NCBI GenBank assembly: GCA_020216625.1
Contig: JAIUYB010000099.1
Location: forward strand, 1-7,379
DNA length: 7,379 nt
Source: Desulfarculus sp.
GTDB lineage: Bacteria > Desulfobacterota > Desulfarculia > Desulfarculales > Desulfarculaceae
Direction of reading: 5' to 3'
Position numbers and translations under genes: made by a program. Positions 1-6,572 of this stretch are shown in pieces; position 1 is the stretch's first letter, and each line of letters starts with the position of its first letter. The notes under the pieces are model-generated. The model saw nothing but the letters and a program-made list of their open reading frames with translations. It did not search any database and had not been told where the DNA came from.

Positions 1-108
1 AAGCCGGCCGGGGCGGGGGCGCCGCGGGGCTCGCGGGTGGCGCCCATCACCAGCCCGGAACGCCTGGCGCCGGAGCCCAATGGCGGCGAGGAGGACGGCA
101 ATGGCTAA
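1..108 (+). CDS. C-terminal tail of an upstream gene, probably the ferredoxin subunit KorD (5' partial)
   Basis: The first reading frame is open from the window edge to a TAA at 106-108 and encodes 35 residues rich in Pro, Gly, Ala and Glu, ending in GGEEDGNG. No cysteine cluster falls in the visible part, so the identity is not shown directly. It overlaps the korA start by 8 bases (ATGGCTAA), the coupling expected of a preceding operon gene. In Desulfobacterota and many anaerobes a small 2x[4Fe-4S] ferredoxin subunit (korD) commonly sits just before korA. I infer that this is its tail, here with a low-complexity, probably disordered extension. The overlapping second frame is also open, but gives an Arg/Pro-rich string more typical of a shadow frame. 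Confidence 0.5.
   Translation, partial: KPAGAGAPRGSRVAPITSPERLAPEPNGGEEDGNG
88..94 (+). promoter_or_regulatory. Shine-Dalgarno site fixing the korA start
   Basis: GAGGAGG lies 6 bases before the ATG at 101, ideal spacing. An in-frame ATG at 80 lies upstream of this site and has no comparable purine run, so 101 is preferred. The resulting N-terminus (MAKPRAQLLQGNEAIALGAL) matches where the KorA fold normally begins. Confidence 0.8.
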
Positions 109-1237
109 GCCCCGCGCCCAACTCCTGCAAGGCAACGAGGCCATCGCCCTGGGGGCCCTGGCCGCCGGCTGCAACTTCTTCGCCGGCTACCCCATCACCC
201 CGGCCAGCGAGATCACCGAGCGCATGAGCCGCGAGATGCCGGCCCGGGGCTATCCCTTCATCCAGATGGAGGACGAGATCGCCTCCATCGGCTGCTGCAT
301 TGGCGGCAGCCTGGCGGGCAAAAAGGTCATGACCGCCACCAGCGGCCCGGGATTCTCCCTGATGCAGGAGAACCTGGGTTACGCCTGCATCGCCGAGGTG
401 CCCCTGGTGGTGGTCAACGTGATGCGCGGCGGCCCCAGCACCGGCCTGCCCACCAACGTGGCCCAGGGCGACGTGCAGCAGGCCCGCTGGGGCACCCACG
501 GCGACCACCCGGCCATCGTGCTCTGTCCGGCCACCGTGGCCCAGTGCTACGAGCTGACCATCACCGCCTTCAACTGGGCCGAGCGCTTCCGCACCCCGGT
601 GGTGCTCTTGAGCGACGAGGTGGTGGCCCACATGCGGGAGAAGGTCGTCCTGCCCGAGCCCCACGAGATCGAGGTCATCGACCGCCGCCAGCCCACCGTC
701 CCGCCCGATTGGTACGTGCCCTACAAGACCGACGGCAGCTTGATCCCTCAACTGGCCAACCTGGGCGAGGGCTACCGCTACCACGTCACCGGCTTGGTGC
801 ATGACGAGCGCGGCTTCCCCACCCGGCGCGCCGACGAGGTGGAGCCCTTCTACAATCGGCTCTTTGGCAAGATCAGCCGCCACTTCGCCGACCTGGAGCG
901 GGTCAAGGCCTATCAGCTCGACGACGCCGAGATGGTGATCATCGCCTATGGCTGCACCGCTCGGGCCGCGGCCGCGGCGGTGCGCATCGGCCGGGAGCGG
1001 GGCCTGAAGGTGGGGATGCTCCAGTTGATGAGCATCTGGCCCTTCCCTCGCCGCCCGGTGGAGGAGGCCCTGACCGGCAAGCGTCTGGCCCTGGTGCCGG
1101 AGCTGAACATGGGCCAAATCAGCCGCGAGGTGAAGCGGGTCAACGACGGGCGCACCCAGGTGTTGCGCCATGGCAAGATGGACGGCTCCATGATCACGCC
1201 CGACGAGATCCTGGGCCGTCTGCGGGAGGCTAAGTGA
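101..1237 (+). CDS. korA: 2-oxoglutarate:ferredoxin oxidoreductase, alpha subunit (KorA)
   Basis: This is the alpha subunit of a CoA-dependent 2-oxoacid:ferredoxin oxidoreductase, a cytoplasmic enzyme that oxidatively decarboxylates a 2-oxoacid to acyl-CoA and reduces ferredoxin, or runs in reverse for CO2 fixation. The 378-residue protein carries the family motifs in order: GNEAIALGAL near 11, YPITP at 30-34 (the 2-oxoacid-binding signature of this superfamily), QMEDE at 55-59, TSGPG at 80-84, RGGPSTGLPT at 109-118 and QGD at 122-124. The C-terminal transketolase-like half has PELNMGQ at 333-339. Length fits a stand-alone KorA. The TGA overlaps the korB ATG by one base. 2-Oxoglutarate is the likely substrate from overall similarity to KorA and gene order; a branched-chain or other 2-oxoacid enzyme cannot be excluded from sequence alone. 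An upstream ATG at 80 would add 7 residues. Confidence 0.85.
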   Translation: MAKPRAQLLQGNEAIALGALAAGCNFFAGYPITPASEITERMSREMPARGYPFIQMEDEIASIGCCIGGSLAGKKVMTATSGPGFSLMQENLGYACIAEVPLVVVNVMRGGPSTGLPTNVAQGDVQQARWGTHGDHPAIVLCPATVAQCYELTITAFNWAERFRTPVVLLSDEVVAHMREKVVLPEPHEIEVIDRRQPTVPPDWYVPYKTDGSLIPQLANLGEGYRYHVTGLVHDERGFPTRRADEVEPFYNRLFGKISRHFADLERVKAYQLDDAEMVIIAYGCTARAAAAAVRIGRERGLKVGMLQLMSIWPFPRRPVEEALTGKRLALVPELNMGQISREVKRVNDGRTQVLRHGKMDGSMITPDEILGRLREAK

Positions 1238-2082
1238 TGCCACCGGTGCATAGAAGCGTGGTCTACGATTGGCTGCGGCACGACAAGAAATTCCCCCACG
1301 TCTGGTGCCCCGGCTGCGGCCTGGGCATCCTTCTGGGCTCGCTTTTGCGCTCCCTGGTGGAAAGCGGGTTGGACAAGAACCAGGTGGTGCTGGTCAGCGG
1401 CATCGGCTGCTCGGGCCGCCTGCCGGTCTACGTCGATGTAAACAGCGTCCACACCACCCATGGCCGGGCGCTAACCTTCGCCACCGGCATCAAGCTGGCC
1501 AAGCCCGAGCTGAAGGTCATCACCGTGATGGGCGACGGCGACGCCACCGCCATCGGCGGCAACCACCTGATCCACGCCGCCCGTCGCAACCTGGACATCA
1601 CCGCCATCATCGTCAACAACCAGACCTACGGCATGACCGGAGGCCAGTACAGCCCCACCACCCCCCTGGGGGCCAAGGCCACCACCGCGCCCTATGGCCA
1701 CCGCGAGCCCAGCTTCGACATCAGCGCGCTTTCGGCCACCGCCGGGGCCTCCTTCGTGGCCCGCTCCACGGTCTACCATGTCACCCAACTGGACCAGCTC
1801 CTGGGCCAGGCCATCGCCAAGCCCGGCTTCGGGGTGGTGGAGGTCTTAAGCCCCTGCCACACCAACTTCGGTCGCCAGAACCGGCTGGGCTCCCAGGTGG
1901 ACATGATGAAGGAGTTCAAGCGCAAGGGCATGCGGGTGGAGCGCTGGCGCGAGCTGCCGGAGGGCAAGCGGGCCGAGAGCATTCCTCTGGGCGTGCTGGT
2001 GGACCGCGACCTGCCGGTCTTTGGCCAGTCCTACGATCGGATCTGCGACGCCGCCAGCCGGCGGGGGGAGGCGGGCAAATGA
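1237..2082 (+). CDS. korB: 2-oxoglutarate:ferredoxin oxidoreductase, beta subunit (KorB)
   Basis: The beta subunit binds thiamine pyrophosphate and the proximal [4Fe-4S] cluster. The 281-residue protein shows WCPGCG at 23-28, GIGCSGR at 55-61, HTTHGRA at 72-78, the TPP/Mg motif GDGDATAIGGNH at 99-110 with NNQTYGMTGGQ at 127-137, and PCHTNFG at 206-212. Cys24, Cys27, Cys58 and Cys207 are spaced as the four cluster ligands of OFOR beta subunits. The start is taken at ATG 1237, which follows a GGGAGG site at 1224-1229 with 7-base spacing; a GTG one codon upstream (1234) would add a single Met. The gene overlaps korA by one base and korC by four (ATGA), so the three are almost certainly translated together. 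Nothing essential is missing. Confidence 0.9.
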   Translation: MPPVHRSVVYDWLRHDKKFPHVWCPGCGLGILLGSLLRSLVESGLDKNQVVLVSGIGCSGRLPVYVDVNSVHTTHGRALTFATGIKLAKPELKVITVMGDGDATAIGGNHLIHAARRNLDITAIIVNNQTYGMTGGQYSPTTPLGAKATTAPYGHREPSFDISALSATAGASFVARSTVYHVTQLDQLLGQAIAKPGFGVVEVLSPCHTNFGRQNRLGSQVDMMKEFKRKGMRVERWRELPEGKRAESIPLGVLVDRDLPVFGQSYDRICDAASRRGEAGK

Positions 2083-2687
2083 GCGAGAAGCAAGCCCAAG
2101 CCCTGGGCCGGGTGGAGACCCGCCTGGCCGGCAGCGGCGGCCAGGGACTGCTCCTGGCCGGTCTGGTGCTGGCCGAGGCGGCCGGTCTCTACGACGGCCG
2201 CGAGGTGGCCATGGTCCAGTCCTACGGTCCCGAGGCCCGGGGCGGGGCCAGCAAGGCCGAGGTCATCATCAGTGACCAGGCCATCGACTATCCCCTGTGC
2301 ACCCGGGTGGACCTGTTCTTGGCCCTGACCCAGGAGGCGGCCGACGCCTATTGCTGGGATCTGAAGCCCAACGCCTGGATCATCGTGGACTCCGACCTGG
2401 TCAGCCATCCTCCCAGCAGCAAGGCCGTGCGTCTGCCCTTCACCGCCGCGGCCCGCGACAAGCTGAAAAAACCCATGGTGGCCAACGTGGTGGCCCTGGG
2501 AGCCATCGCCGAGATCACCGGCGTCATCAGCCGGCGAGGTCTGGAAAAGGCCCTGCTGGCCCGGGTGCCGGCCGGCACCGAGGCCCTGAACAAGAAGGCC
2601 CTGGCCTTGGGGGCCAAGCTGGCCCGGGACGCCGCGGGCCAGGCCCCGTCCGAAGGCCAGGCCACGGCGCACACGGAAGACATGTAG
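2079..2687 (+). CDS. korC: 2-oxoacid:ferredoxin oxidoreductase, gamma subunit (KorC)
   Basis: The gamma subunit (pyruvate/ketoisovalerate oxidoreductase catalytic-domain family) completes the enzyme and contributes to CoA and substrate binding at the subunit interface. The 202-residue protein has the glycine motif GSGGQG at 18-23 and SYGPEARGG at 48-56, both hallmarks of the family, followed by the Rossmann-like core and a helical C-terminus. The ATG at 2079 overlaps the korB stop by four bases and has GGAGG at 2067-2071 with 7-base spacing. The last 15 residues or so are polar and probably flexible. It is the last gene of the operon: a strong hairpin with a T run begins 30 bases after the stop. 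Confidence 0.88.
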   Translation: MSEKQAQALGRVETRLAGSGGQGLLLAGLVLAEAAGLYDGREVAMVQSYGPEARGGASKAEVIISDQAIDYPLCTRVDLFLALTQEAADAYCWDLKPNAWIIVDSDLVSHPPSSKAVRLPFTAAARDKLKKPMVANVVALGAIAEITGVISRRGLEKALLARVPAGTEALNKKALALGAKLARDAAGQAPSEGQATAHTEDM

Positions 2688-2717
2688 CGCCAAACCAACT
2701 CCATCGCCAAGCTGACA

Positions 2718-2753
2718 GGGGAGAGCTCCGCCACGGCGGGGCTCTCCCCTTTT
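2718..2753 (+). terminator. Intrinsic terminator of the kor operon
   Basis: GGGGAGAGC at 2718-2726 pairs with GCTCTCCCC at 2741-2749. The stem continues inward through a T-G wobble and CCGC/GCGG to give 14 bp around the loop CACG (2732-2735), and four T follow at 2750-2753. The T run is short but the stem is very stable. Confidence 0.9.
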
Positions 2754-2770
2754 CTGGGCTGGAGCCGGGA

Positions 2771-2835
2771 GTTTAAACGATAAAAATAATGATTAACGTT
2801 TGCAATATTAACCCTGAGAATTAGCTTATAGATAA
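2771..2835 (+). promoter_or_regulatory. AT-rich promoter-like region before the Cys-rich small gene
   Basis: This roughly 65-base island is strongly AT-rich inside very GC-rich surroundings, lies directly after the kor terminator and ends about 65 bases before the next gene. It includes the 8-base palindrome GTTTAAAC (2771-2778), TTGCAA at 2800-2805 and a -10-like TATAGA at 2827-2832. No -35/-10 pair has clean 16-18 base spacing, so the exact promoter is not assigned. A 19-base imperfect dyad at 2793-2811 (TTAA..TT...AA..TTAA, centred on 2802) could be an operator. AT richness and position support promoter function; the rest is inference. Confidence 0.45.
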
Positions 2836-2898
2836 ATGTCCGCCTGACCGCGAGACCGGACAAGGCCGTGGCCAGACCTTGGGTCCAGGGAGAGGGAG

Positions 2899-3135
2899 AT
2901 GTCCGGAAACAAGTCTTGCAACCCCAGCCGTCATTTCGGCCGCCGCAATCTCTACTGCCCGCATTATGCGAGCTGCCTGGACGTGGCGGTAAGCCACGCC
3001 TGGCACACCTTCAGTTGCGGCCAATGCCAAAGCCGCAATTTGGGGCAAAAGCCGCGGGTGGACGATATGGAGATGGACGCGCAGGGTTGGGAGGAAATCT
3101 GGAGCCAGGCGGACGGATTTTACTCCACCTCCTGA
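2899..3135 (+). CDS. Small Cys-rich protein, probable metal-binding (zinc-ribbon-like), function unknown
   Basis: This is a 78-residue protein preceded by a purine-rich site (AGGGAGA at 2887-2893, 5-base spacing). Five cysteines lie in the first 43 residues: Cys7, Cys20, Cys26, Cys40 and Cys43. The last four form a C-X5-C-X13-C-X2-C pattern within YCPHYASCLD and FSCGQC, a layout suited to binding one Zn2+ or another metal. There is no signal peptide or membrane segment, so it should be cytoplasmic. The C-terminal part (from about 50) is acidic with several Trp. It resembles short uncharacterised proteins of the YCPxYxxCLDxA type that I associate with deltaproteobacterial genomes; that recollection is not checked. 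It stands alone between the kor terminator and the sensor-kinase leader, so context gives no function. Gene status is well supported by the cysteine pattern and ribosome site. Confidence 0.7.
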   Translation: MSGNKSCNPSRHFGRRNLYCPHYASCLDVAVSHAWHTFSCGQCQSRNLGQKPRVDDMEMDAQGWEEIWSQADGFYSTS

Positions 3136-3159
3136 CCTTGACCCCACTTCGGGTCGCCG

Positions 3160-3195
3160 CCGGGGGCCAAGAGATTTCGGCGCCTGGGCCCCCGG
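3160..3195 (+). other. Hairpin between the small Cys-rich gene and the sensor kinase gene
   Basis: CCGGGGGCC at 3160-3168 pairs perfectly with GGCCCCCGG at 3187-3195 around an 18-base loop. A smaller hairpin, GACCC at 3140-3144 with GGGTC at 3151-3155, precedes it just after the stop codon. No T run follows, so it is not a standard intrinsic terminator. It may still slow transcription or protect the upstream mRNA end. Confidence 0.45.
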
Positions 3196-3232
3196 TCGCG
3201 TAGTCCAGTCATACCTCACAATTGTATTGTTC

Positions 3233-3262
3233 TTGGTCTGGTCCCCCACCCGGTGCTAGGAT
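3233..3262 (+). promoter_or_regulatory. Possible promoter for the two-component operon
   Basis: TTGGTC (3233-3238) and TAGGAT (3257-3262) are separated by 18 bases and lie 74 bases before the kinase start, just after a short AT-rich run (CACAATTGTATTGTTCTTGG). The match to the sigma-70 consensus is moderate only. No -24/-12 sigma-54 element was seen. Confidence 0.25.
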
Positions 3263-3335
3263 TACCTCCCTGGCCCCCTGGGACCGGGCGGCGAGGGGCC
3301 GCCAGGCGGGGAAGGGGGGTCGCCTGGGATTGGCC

Positions 3336-5822
3336 ATGCGGCTGCGCACCATCCTTTTCACCCTGGCCTTGCTGGCGATGGTCTCCATCACCGTCAGCGG
3401 GTTCTACTATGTCTTCTCCCTGCGCGAGTCCGAGACGGAGGTGGCTCGCCGCCGGGCGGTGGTGCACACCGAGATCATCCGCAATCAGCTCGAGGGATTC
3501 CTGTCCGAGAACCTTAAGCCGGTTCGGGCCTTGGCCGGACTGCCCGAGGTCCAGCGCGCTTTGGCCGTGCCCGATCCCGCCATCATCGCCCAGGCCAACT
3601 ACATCCTCGATCTGTTCCGCGACGCCCTGGACGTGGACGTGGTTTATCTGCTGGACCGCCACGGCCTGACCATCGCTTCCAGCAACCGCAATTCCCCGGA
3701 CTCCTTCGTGGGCGAAAACTTCGCCTTCCGTCCCTATTTCCGCGAGGCCATGCAAGGCAACCCCTCCAAATACCTGGCCCTGGGCATGACCAGCCACAAA
3801 CGCGGCGCCTATTACAGCCACCCGGTCTTCGCCGAGGACGTGGACGAACCCCAGGGGGTGGTGGTGATCAAGGCCCCCATCTCGCTGATGGAAAAAAACA
3901 TCATCCAGTCCTCCAGCGACGGCGTCACCATCCTGACTGGCCCCTATGGCGTCGTATTCAGCAGTAACCAACCGGGCTGGCTCTTTGGCAGCCTGAACCC
4001 CTTGAGCAGGCACGAGGTGGAGGCTTTGCGCCAGTCCCGCCAATTCGGCGATGGCCCCTGGCCCTGGGTGGGCCTGACCGCCCTGGGCCAGGACCGGCTC
4101 GAAGACCTTTCCCACCGCCAATATTTCATGCATTACCGGGAGCTGGAGTCATACCCCGGCTGGCGGGTGATCCACCTCCAGGAAGTGCGGCTGGCCGGCG
4201 ACAGCGTGTTCCAGCCCTTGATCCGCACCACCGGTTTGCTGGTTCTAGCCATCTGCGCCCTGGCCGGGTCGGCGGTCTATTATCTTTTCCGCAAGGCCCG
4301 GGCCGAGATCATGCGCCGGCAGCGGGTGGAGCGCGAACTTCGCCAGAGCGAGGAGCGCTATCGCACCCTTTACCACCACACCCCAGCCATGCTGCATTCC
4401 ATCGATCCCGAGGGACGCCTGGTCAGCGTCAGCGACTACTGGTGCGAGGCCCTGGGTTACCGGGCCGAGGAGGTCATCGGCCGCCATCTGGTCGAGTTTC
4501 TGGCCCCCGAATCCCGCCTCGACCTTCTGGATCGCAATAAGCCCCATTTCCTGCGCACCGGCGTCCTGCGCGACGTGAGCTACAGCTTCGTGAAAAAAAA
4601 CGGCGAGGTGGTCGAGGTTATCCTGTCGGCCATCGCCGAGCGCGACGCCCAAGGCGGCATCGTGCGGTCCCTGGCGGTGCTCTTGGACATCACCCAGCGC
4701 AACCGCATGGAACGAGAGCTGCGCCAGGCCCAGGAGCAGCTCAGCCAGCATTCAAAGGAACTGGAGCGCCAAGTGGCCGAGCGCACCCGGGAGGTGACCA
4801 GCTTCCTGGCCTACACCCCGGCGGTGGTCTATCTCAAGGACAACCGGGGCCGCTATCTCTTGGTCAACTCCCGCTTCGCCGACCTCCTGGGTCGGGGCCA
4901 GGACCAGGTGCGGGGGCGCTCCGACACCGAGGTCTTCCCGCCCAGCCTGGCCCGCCAGTTCCAGGACAACGACGGTCAGGTGTTGGCCAGCGGCCAGCCC
5001 CGGCAGTTCGAGGAGTTCATCGAGCAATCCGACGGTCCGCACGTGTATCTATCCAGCAAGTTTCCGGTGCAGGGCGAGGACGGGGCGGTGGCGGCCATCT
5101 GGAGCGTATCCCTGGACATCACCGAACTCAAGCGGGCCCAGGAAAGCCTGCGCCGGTTGTCGGGCATGATCCTGGCCAGCCAGGAAAAGGAGCGCACCGC
5201 CATCGCGCGCGAATTGCACGATGAGCTGGGCCAGGTGCTCACCGCCCTGCGCATGGACGCGGTCTGGCTCCAGCGCTGGCTGGAAGGGCGTGACCAGGAG
5301 CAGGCGGCGCGTCGGGCTCAGGCCATGTGCCAACTCATCGACCGCACCATCACCGAGGTGCGCTCCATCGCCACCCGGCTGCGGCCGGCGGTGTTGGACG
5401 ACCTGGGCCTGGTGGACGCCCTGGAATGGCACACCAGTGATTTCGAGAAGCGCACCGGGGTGCGGGTGCGCTTCAGCCATCAGGACGTGCCCGAGATCAA
5501 GGGCCTGGCCGCCATCTCCGCCTATCGCGTGGCCCAGGAGGCCCTGACCAACATCGCCCGCCACGCCAGGGCCAGCCGGGTGGAGGTGGCGCTCGTCGTC
5601 CGGGAGGGTTGGCTGGAGCTGCGGGTGGCCGACGATGGCCGGGGGTTCTCGCCGGCCGGAATCGGCGAGGGCGGGGGGGCCGGCGGAGGCTGGGGCCTGG
5701 CCGGTATGCGCGAGCGGGCCGGCCTGCTGGGCGGCCAGATTCGCATCGATTCCATCCCGGGGCGGGGGACCACGCTGACCCTGCGCCTGCCCCTGGCGGT
5801 CGAGGAAAGGGACAAGCCATGA
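3336..5822 (+). CDS. Membrane sensor histidine kinase: DctB-like double Cache, two PAS, NarX/DegS-type (HisKA_3) core
   Basis: An 828-residue inner-membrane kinase that should sense a periplasmic ligand and phosphorylate the regulator encoded next to it. TM1 is about residues 4-26 and TM2 about 295-318. The periplasmic region between them resembles the double-Cache sensor of DctB: SFVGENFAFRPYF at 123-135, ALGMTSHKRGAYYSHPV at 148-164, VVVIKAPI at 175-182, then GVVFSSNQPGWLFGSL at 205-220 and SRQF at 234-237 in the membrane-proximal lobe. PAS 1 spans about 336-454, a charged coiled coil 457-488 and PAS 2 about 489-597. The HisKA_3 domain has RELHDELGQ with phospho-acceptor His628 and LRPAVLDDLGL near 682-692. 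The ATPase domain has Asn739 (EALTNIARHA), DDGRGFS from Asp766 and GWGLAGM at 785-791. ATG 3336 is chosen because TM1 starts directly after it; its ribosome site is weak (GGGA at 3326-3329), and TTG 3330 is an alternative. The ligand is inferred to be a C4-dicarboxylate or similar organic acid. Confidence 0.85.
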   Translation: MRLRTILFTLALLAMVSITVSGFYYVFSLRESETEVARRRAVVHTEIIRNQLEGFLSENLKPVRALAGLPEVQRALAVPDPAIIAQANYILDLFRDALDVDVVYLLDRHGLTIASSNRNSPDSFVGENFAFRPYFREAMQGNPSKYLALGMTSHKRGAYYSHPVFAEDVDEPQGVVVIKAPISLMEKNIIQSSSDGVTILTGPYGVVFSSNQPGWLFGSLNPLSRHEVEALRQSRQFGDGPWPWVGLTALGQDRLEDLSHRQYFMHYRELESYPGWRVIHLQEVRLAGDSVFQPLIRTTGLLVLAICALAGSAVYYLFRKARAEIMRRQRVERELRQSEERYRTLYHHTPAMLHSIDPEGRLVSVSDYWCEALGYRAEEVIGRHLVEFLAPESRLDLLDRNKPHFLRTGVLRDVSYSFVKKNGEVVEVILSAIAERDAQGGIVRSLAVLLDITQRNRMERELRQAQEQLSQHSKELERQVAERTREVTSFLAYTPAVVYLKDNRGRYLLVNSRFADLLGRGQDQVRGRSDTEVFPPSLARQFQDNDGQVLASGQPRQFEEFIEQSDGPHVYLSSKFPVQGEDGAVAAIWSVSLDITELKRAQESLRRLSGMILASQEKERTAIARELHDELGQVLTALRMDAVWLQRWLEGRDQEQAARRAQAMCQLIDRTITEVRSIATRLRPAVLDDLGLVDALEWHTSDFEKRTGVRVRFSHQDVPEIKGLAAISAYRVAQEALTNIARHARASRVEVALVVREGWLELRVADDGRGFSPAGIGEGGGAGGGWGLAGMRERAGLLGGQIRIDSIPGRGTTLTLRLPLAVEERDKP

Positions 5823-6457
5823 TCCGGGTGCTATTGGCCGACGACCACAGCATCGTCCGGGCCGGCCTGCGCCGGCTGATCGAGGACGCCGGGGACATGG
5901 AGGTGGTGATGGAGGCCGACGACGGACGCCAGGCCATCGCCGAGGCTCTGCGCCTGCGGCCGGACGTGGTGGTGGTGGACCTGTCCATGCCCGGTTTGGA
6001 TGGGCTGGAGGTCATCAGCCGGCTGCATGAACAGATGCCGGATCTGCCGTTGCTGGTGCTGACCATGCACGAGGAGGAGCAGTACGTGGTGCGCTCCCTG
6101 GCGGCCGGGGCCCGGGGCTACATCACCAAGCGCTCCGCCCCGGAACAATTGGTGGGGGCCATCCGCAAGGTGCAGGCTGGCGGGCGCTATCTCAGCGAGG
6201 AGGTGGCCGAGGCCCTGGCGGTGCGGGTGGCCCGGGGGGGCGGCGGGGCCTCGCCCCTGGAGAGTCTGTCCAACCGCGAGGTGCAGGTGCTGCGGGCCCT
6301 GGCCCTGGGGCGCACCAACCGCGAGATCGCCGAGGCCTACAACATCAGCGTCAAGACCGTGGACACCTACCGTTTTCGGTTGCTCAAAAAGCTCAACCTG
6401 CGCAACAACGCCGAGCTGAGCCGGTTCGCCATCCAGCAGGGACTGATCGAGCCCTGA
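5819..6457 (+). CDS. NarL/FixJ-type response regulator with LuxR-type DNA-binding domain
   Basis: A 212-residue cytoplasmic transcription regulator and cognate partner of the upstream kinase, whose stop it overlaps by four bases (ATGA). The receiver domain (about 1-118) has the acidic pair Asp8/Asp9, phospho-acceptor Asp54 (VVVDLSMPG), Thr82 (LTMH) and Lys104 (ITKRSAPEQL), so all switch residues are present. The C-terminal helix-turn-helix (about 148-205) has the LuxR/GerE pattern LSNREVQVLRALALG, TNREIAEAYNIS and VKTVDTYRFRLLKKL. HisKA_3 kinases of the NarX/DegS class usually pair with exactly this regulator type. Phosphorylation should promote dimerisation and DNA binding. A purine-rich AAAGGGA lies 6 bases before the ATG. 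Target genes cannot be read from the sequence. Confidence 0.92.
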   Translation: MIRVLLADDHSIVRAGLRRLIEDAGDMEVVMEADDGRQAIAEALRLRPDVVVVDLSMPGLDGLEVISRLHEQMPDLPLLVLTMHEEEQYVVRSLAAGARGYITKRSAPEQLVGAIRKVQAGGRYLSEEVAEALAVRVARGGGGASPLESLSNREVQVLRALALGRTNREIAEAYNISVKTVDTYRFRLLKKLNLRNNAELSRFAIQQGLIEP

Positions 6458-6483
6458 TGGAGGCGTTGGCGGACGCGAAGGAG

Positions 6484-6509
6484 CCGAGGCGCGGGCTCGG
6501 GTTGTTTTT
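6484..6509 (+). terminator. Probable intrinsic terminator of the two-component operon
   Basis: CCGAG at 6484-6488 pairs with CTCGG at 6496-6500 around a 7-base loop, followed by a T-rich tail (GTTGTTTTTC, T positions 6502-6509 with one G). The stem is short, but tail and placement 26 bases after the regulator stop support termination. An alternative overlapping stem, GAGCC/GGCTC, competes. Confidence 0.6.
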
Positions 6510-6560
6510 CTCCGCGCGGCGCCGGCTCATGCGGTAAGCTTGGCCAGACCAGCCCTGCCA

Positions 6561-6566
6561 AAGGAG
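6561..6566 (+). promoter_or_regulatory. Ribosome site fixing a GTG start for the cupin gene
   Basis: AAGGAG lies 6 bases before GTG at 6573. The TTG at 6540, which would add 11 residues, lies upstream of this site and lacks one of its own. Confidence 0.8.
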
Positions 6567-6572
6567 AGCGAC

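Noticed and set aside
47..1243. Long open frame on the - strand across korA, with similar ones opposite korC, the kinase and the regulator
   Set aside because: They lie opposite well-supported genes in GC-rich DNA, have His/Gly/Ala/Arg-rich low-complexity translations without domain motifs, and lack convincing ribosome sites.
1269..2078. Extension of the korC frame upstream through korB
   Set aside because: The translation before 2079 is Arg/Pro/His/Gly-rich shadow of korB; the gamma-subunit motifs begin only after ATG 2079, which has a good Shine-Dalgarno.
2868..3203. Alternative open frame overlapping the Cys-rich gene
   Set aside because: It runs in another frame over the small gene, has low-complexity composition and no ribosome site or recognisable motif, whereas the chosen frame has a patterned cysteine set.
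3222..3335. Upstream TTG start giving a 38-residue N-terminal extension of the kinase
   Set aside because: The extension is Arg/Gly/Pro-rich, precedes the first membrane helix that starts right at ATG 3336, and overlaps the probable promoter.
5609..5818. Upstream extension of the response regulator frame into the kinase gene
   Set aside because: The 70 extra residues are Arg/Gly-rich shadow of the ATPase domain; receiver domains start as MIRVLLADDH, exactly at ATG 5819.
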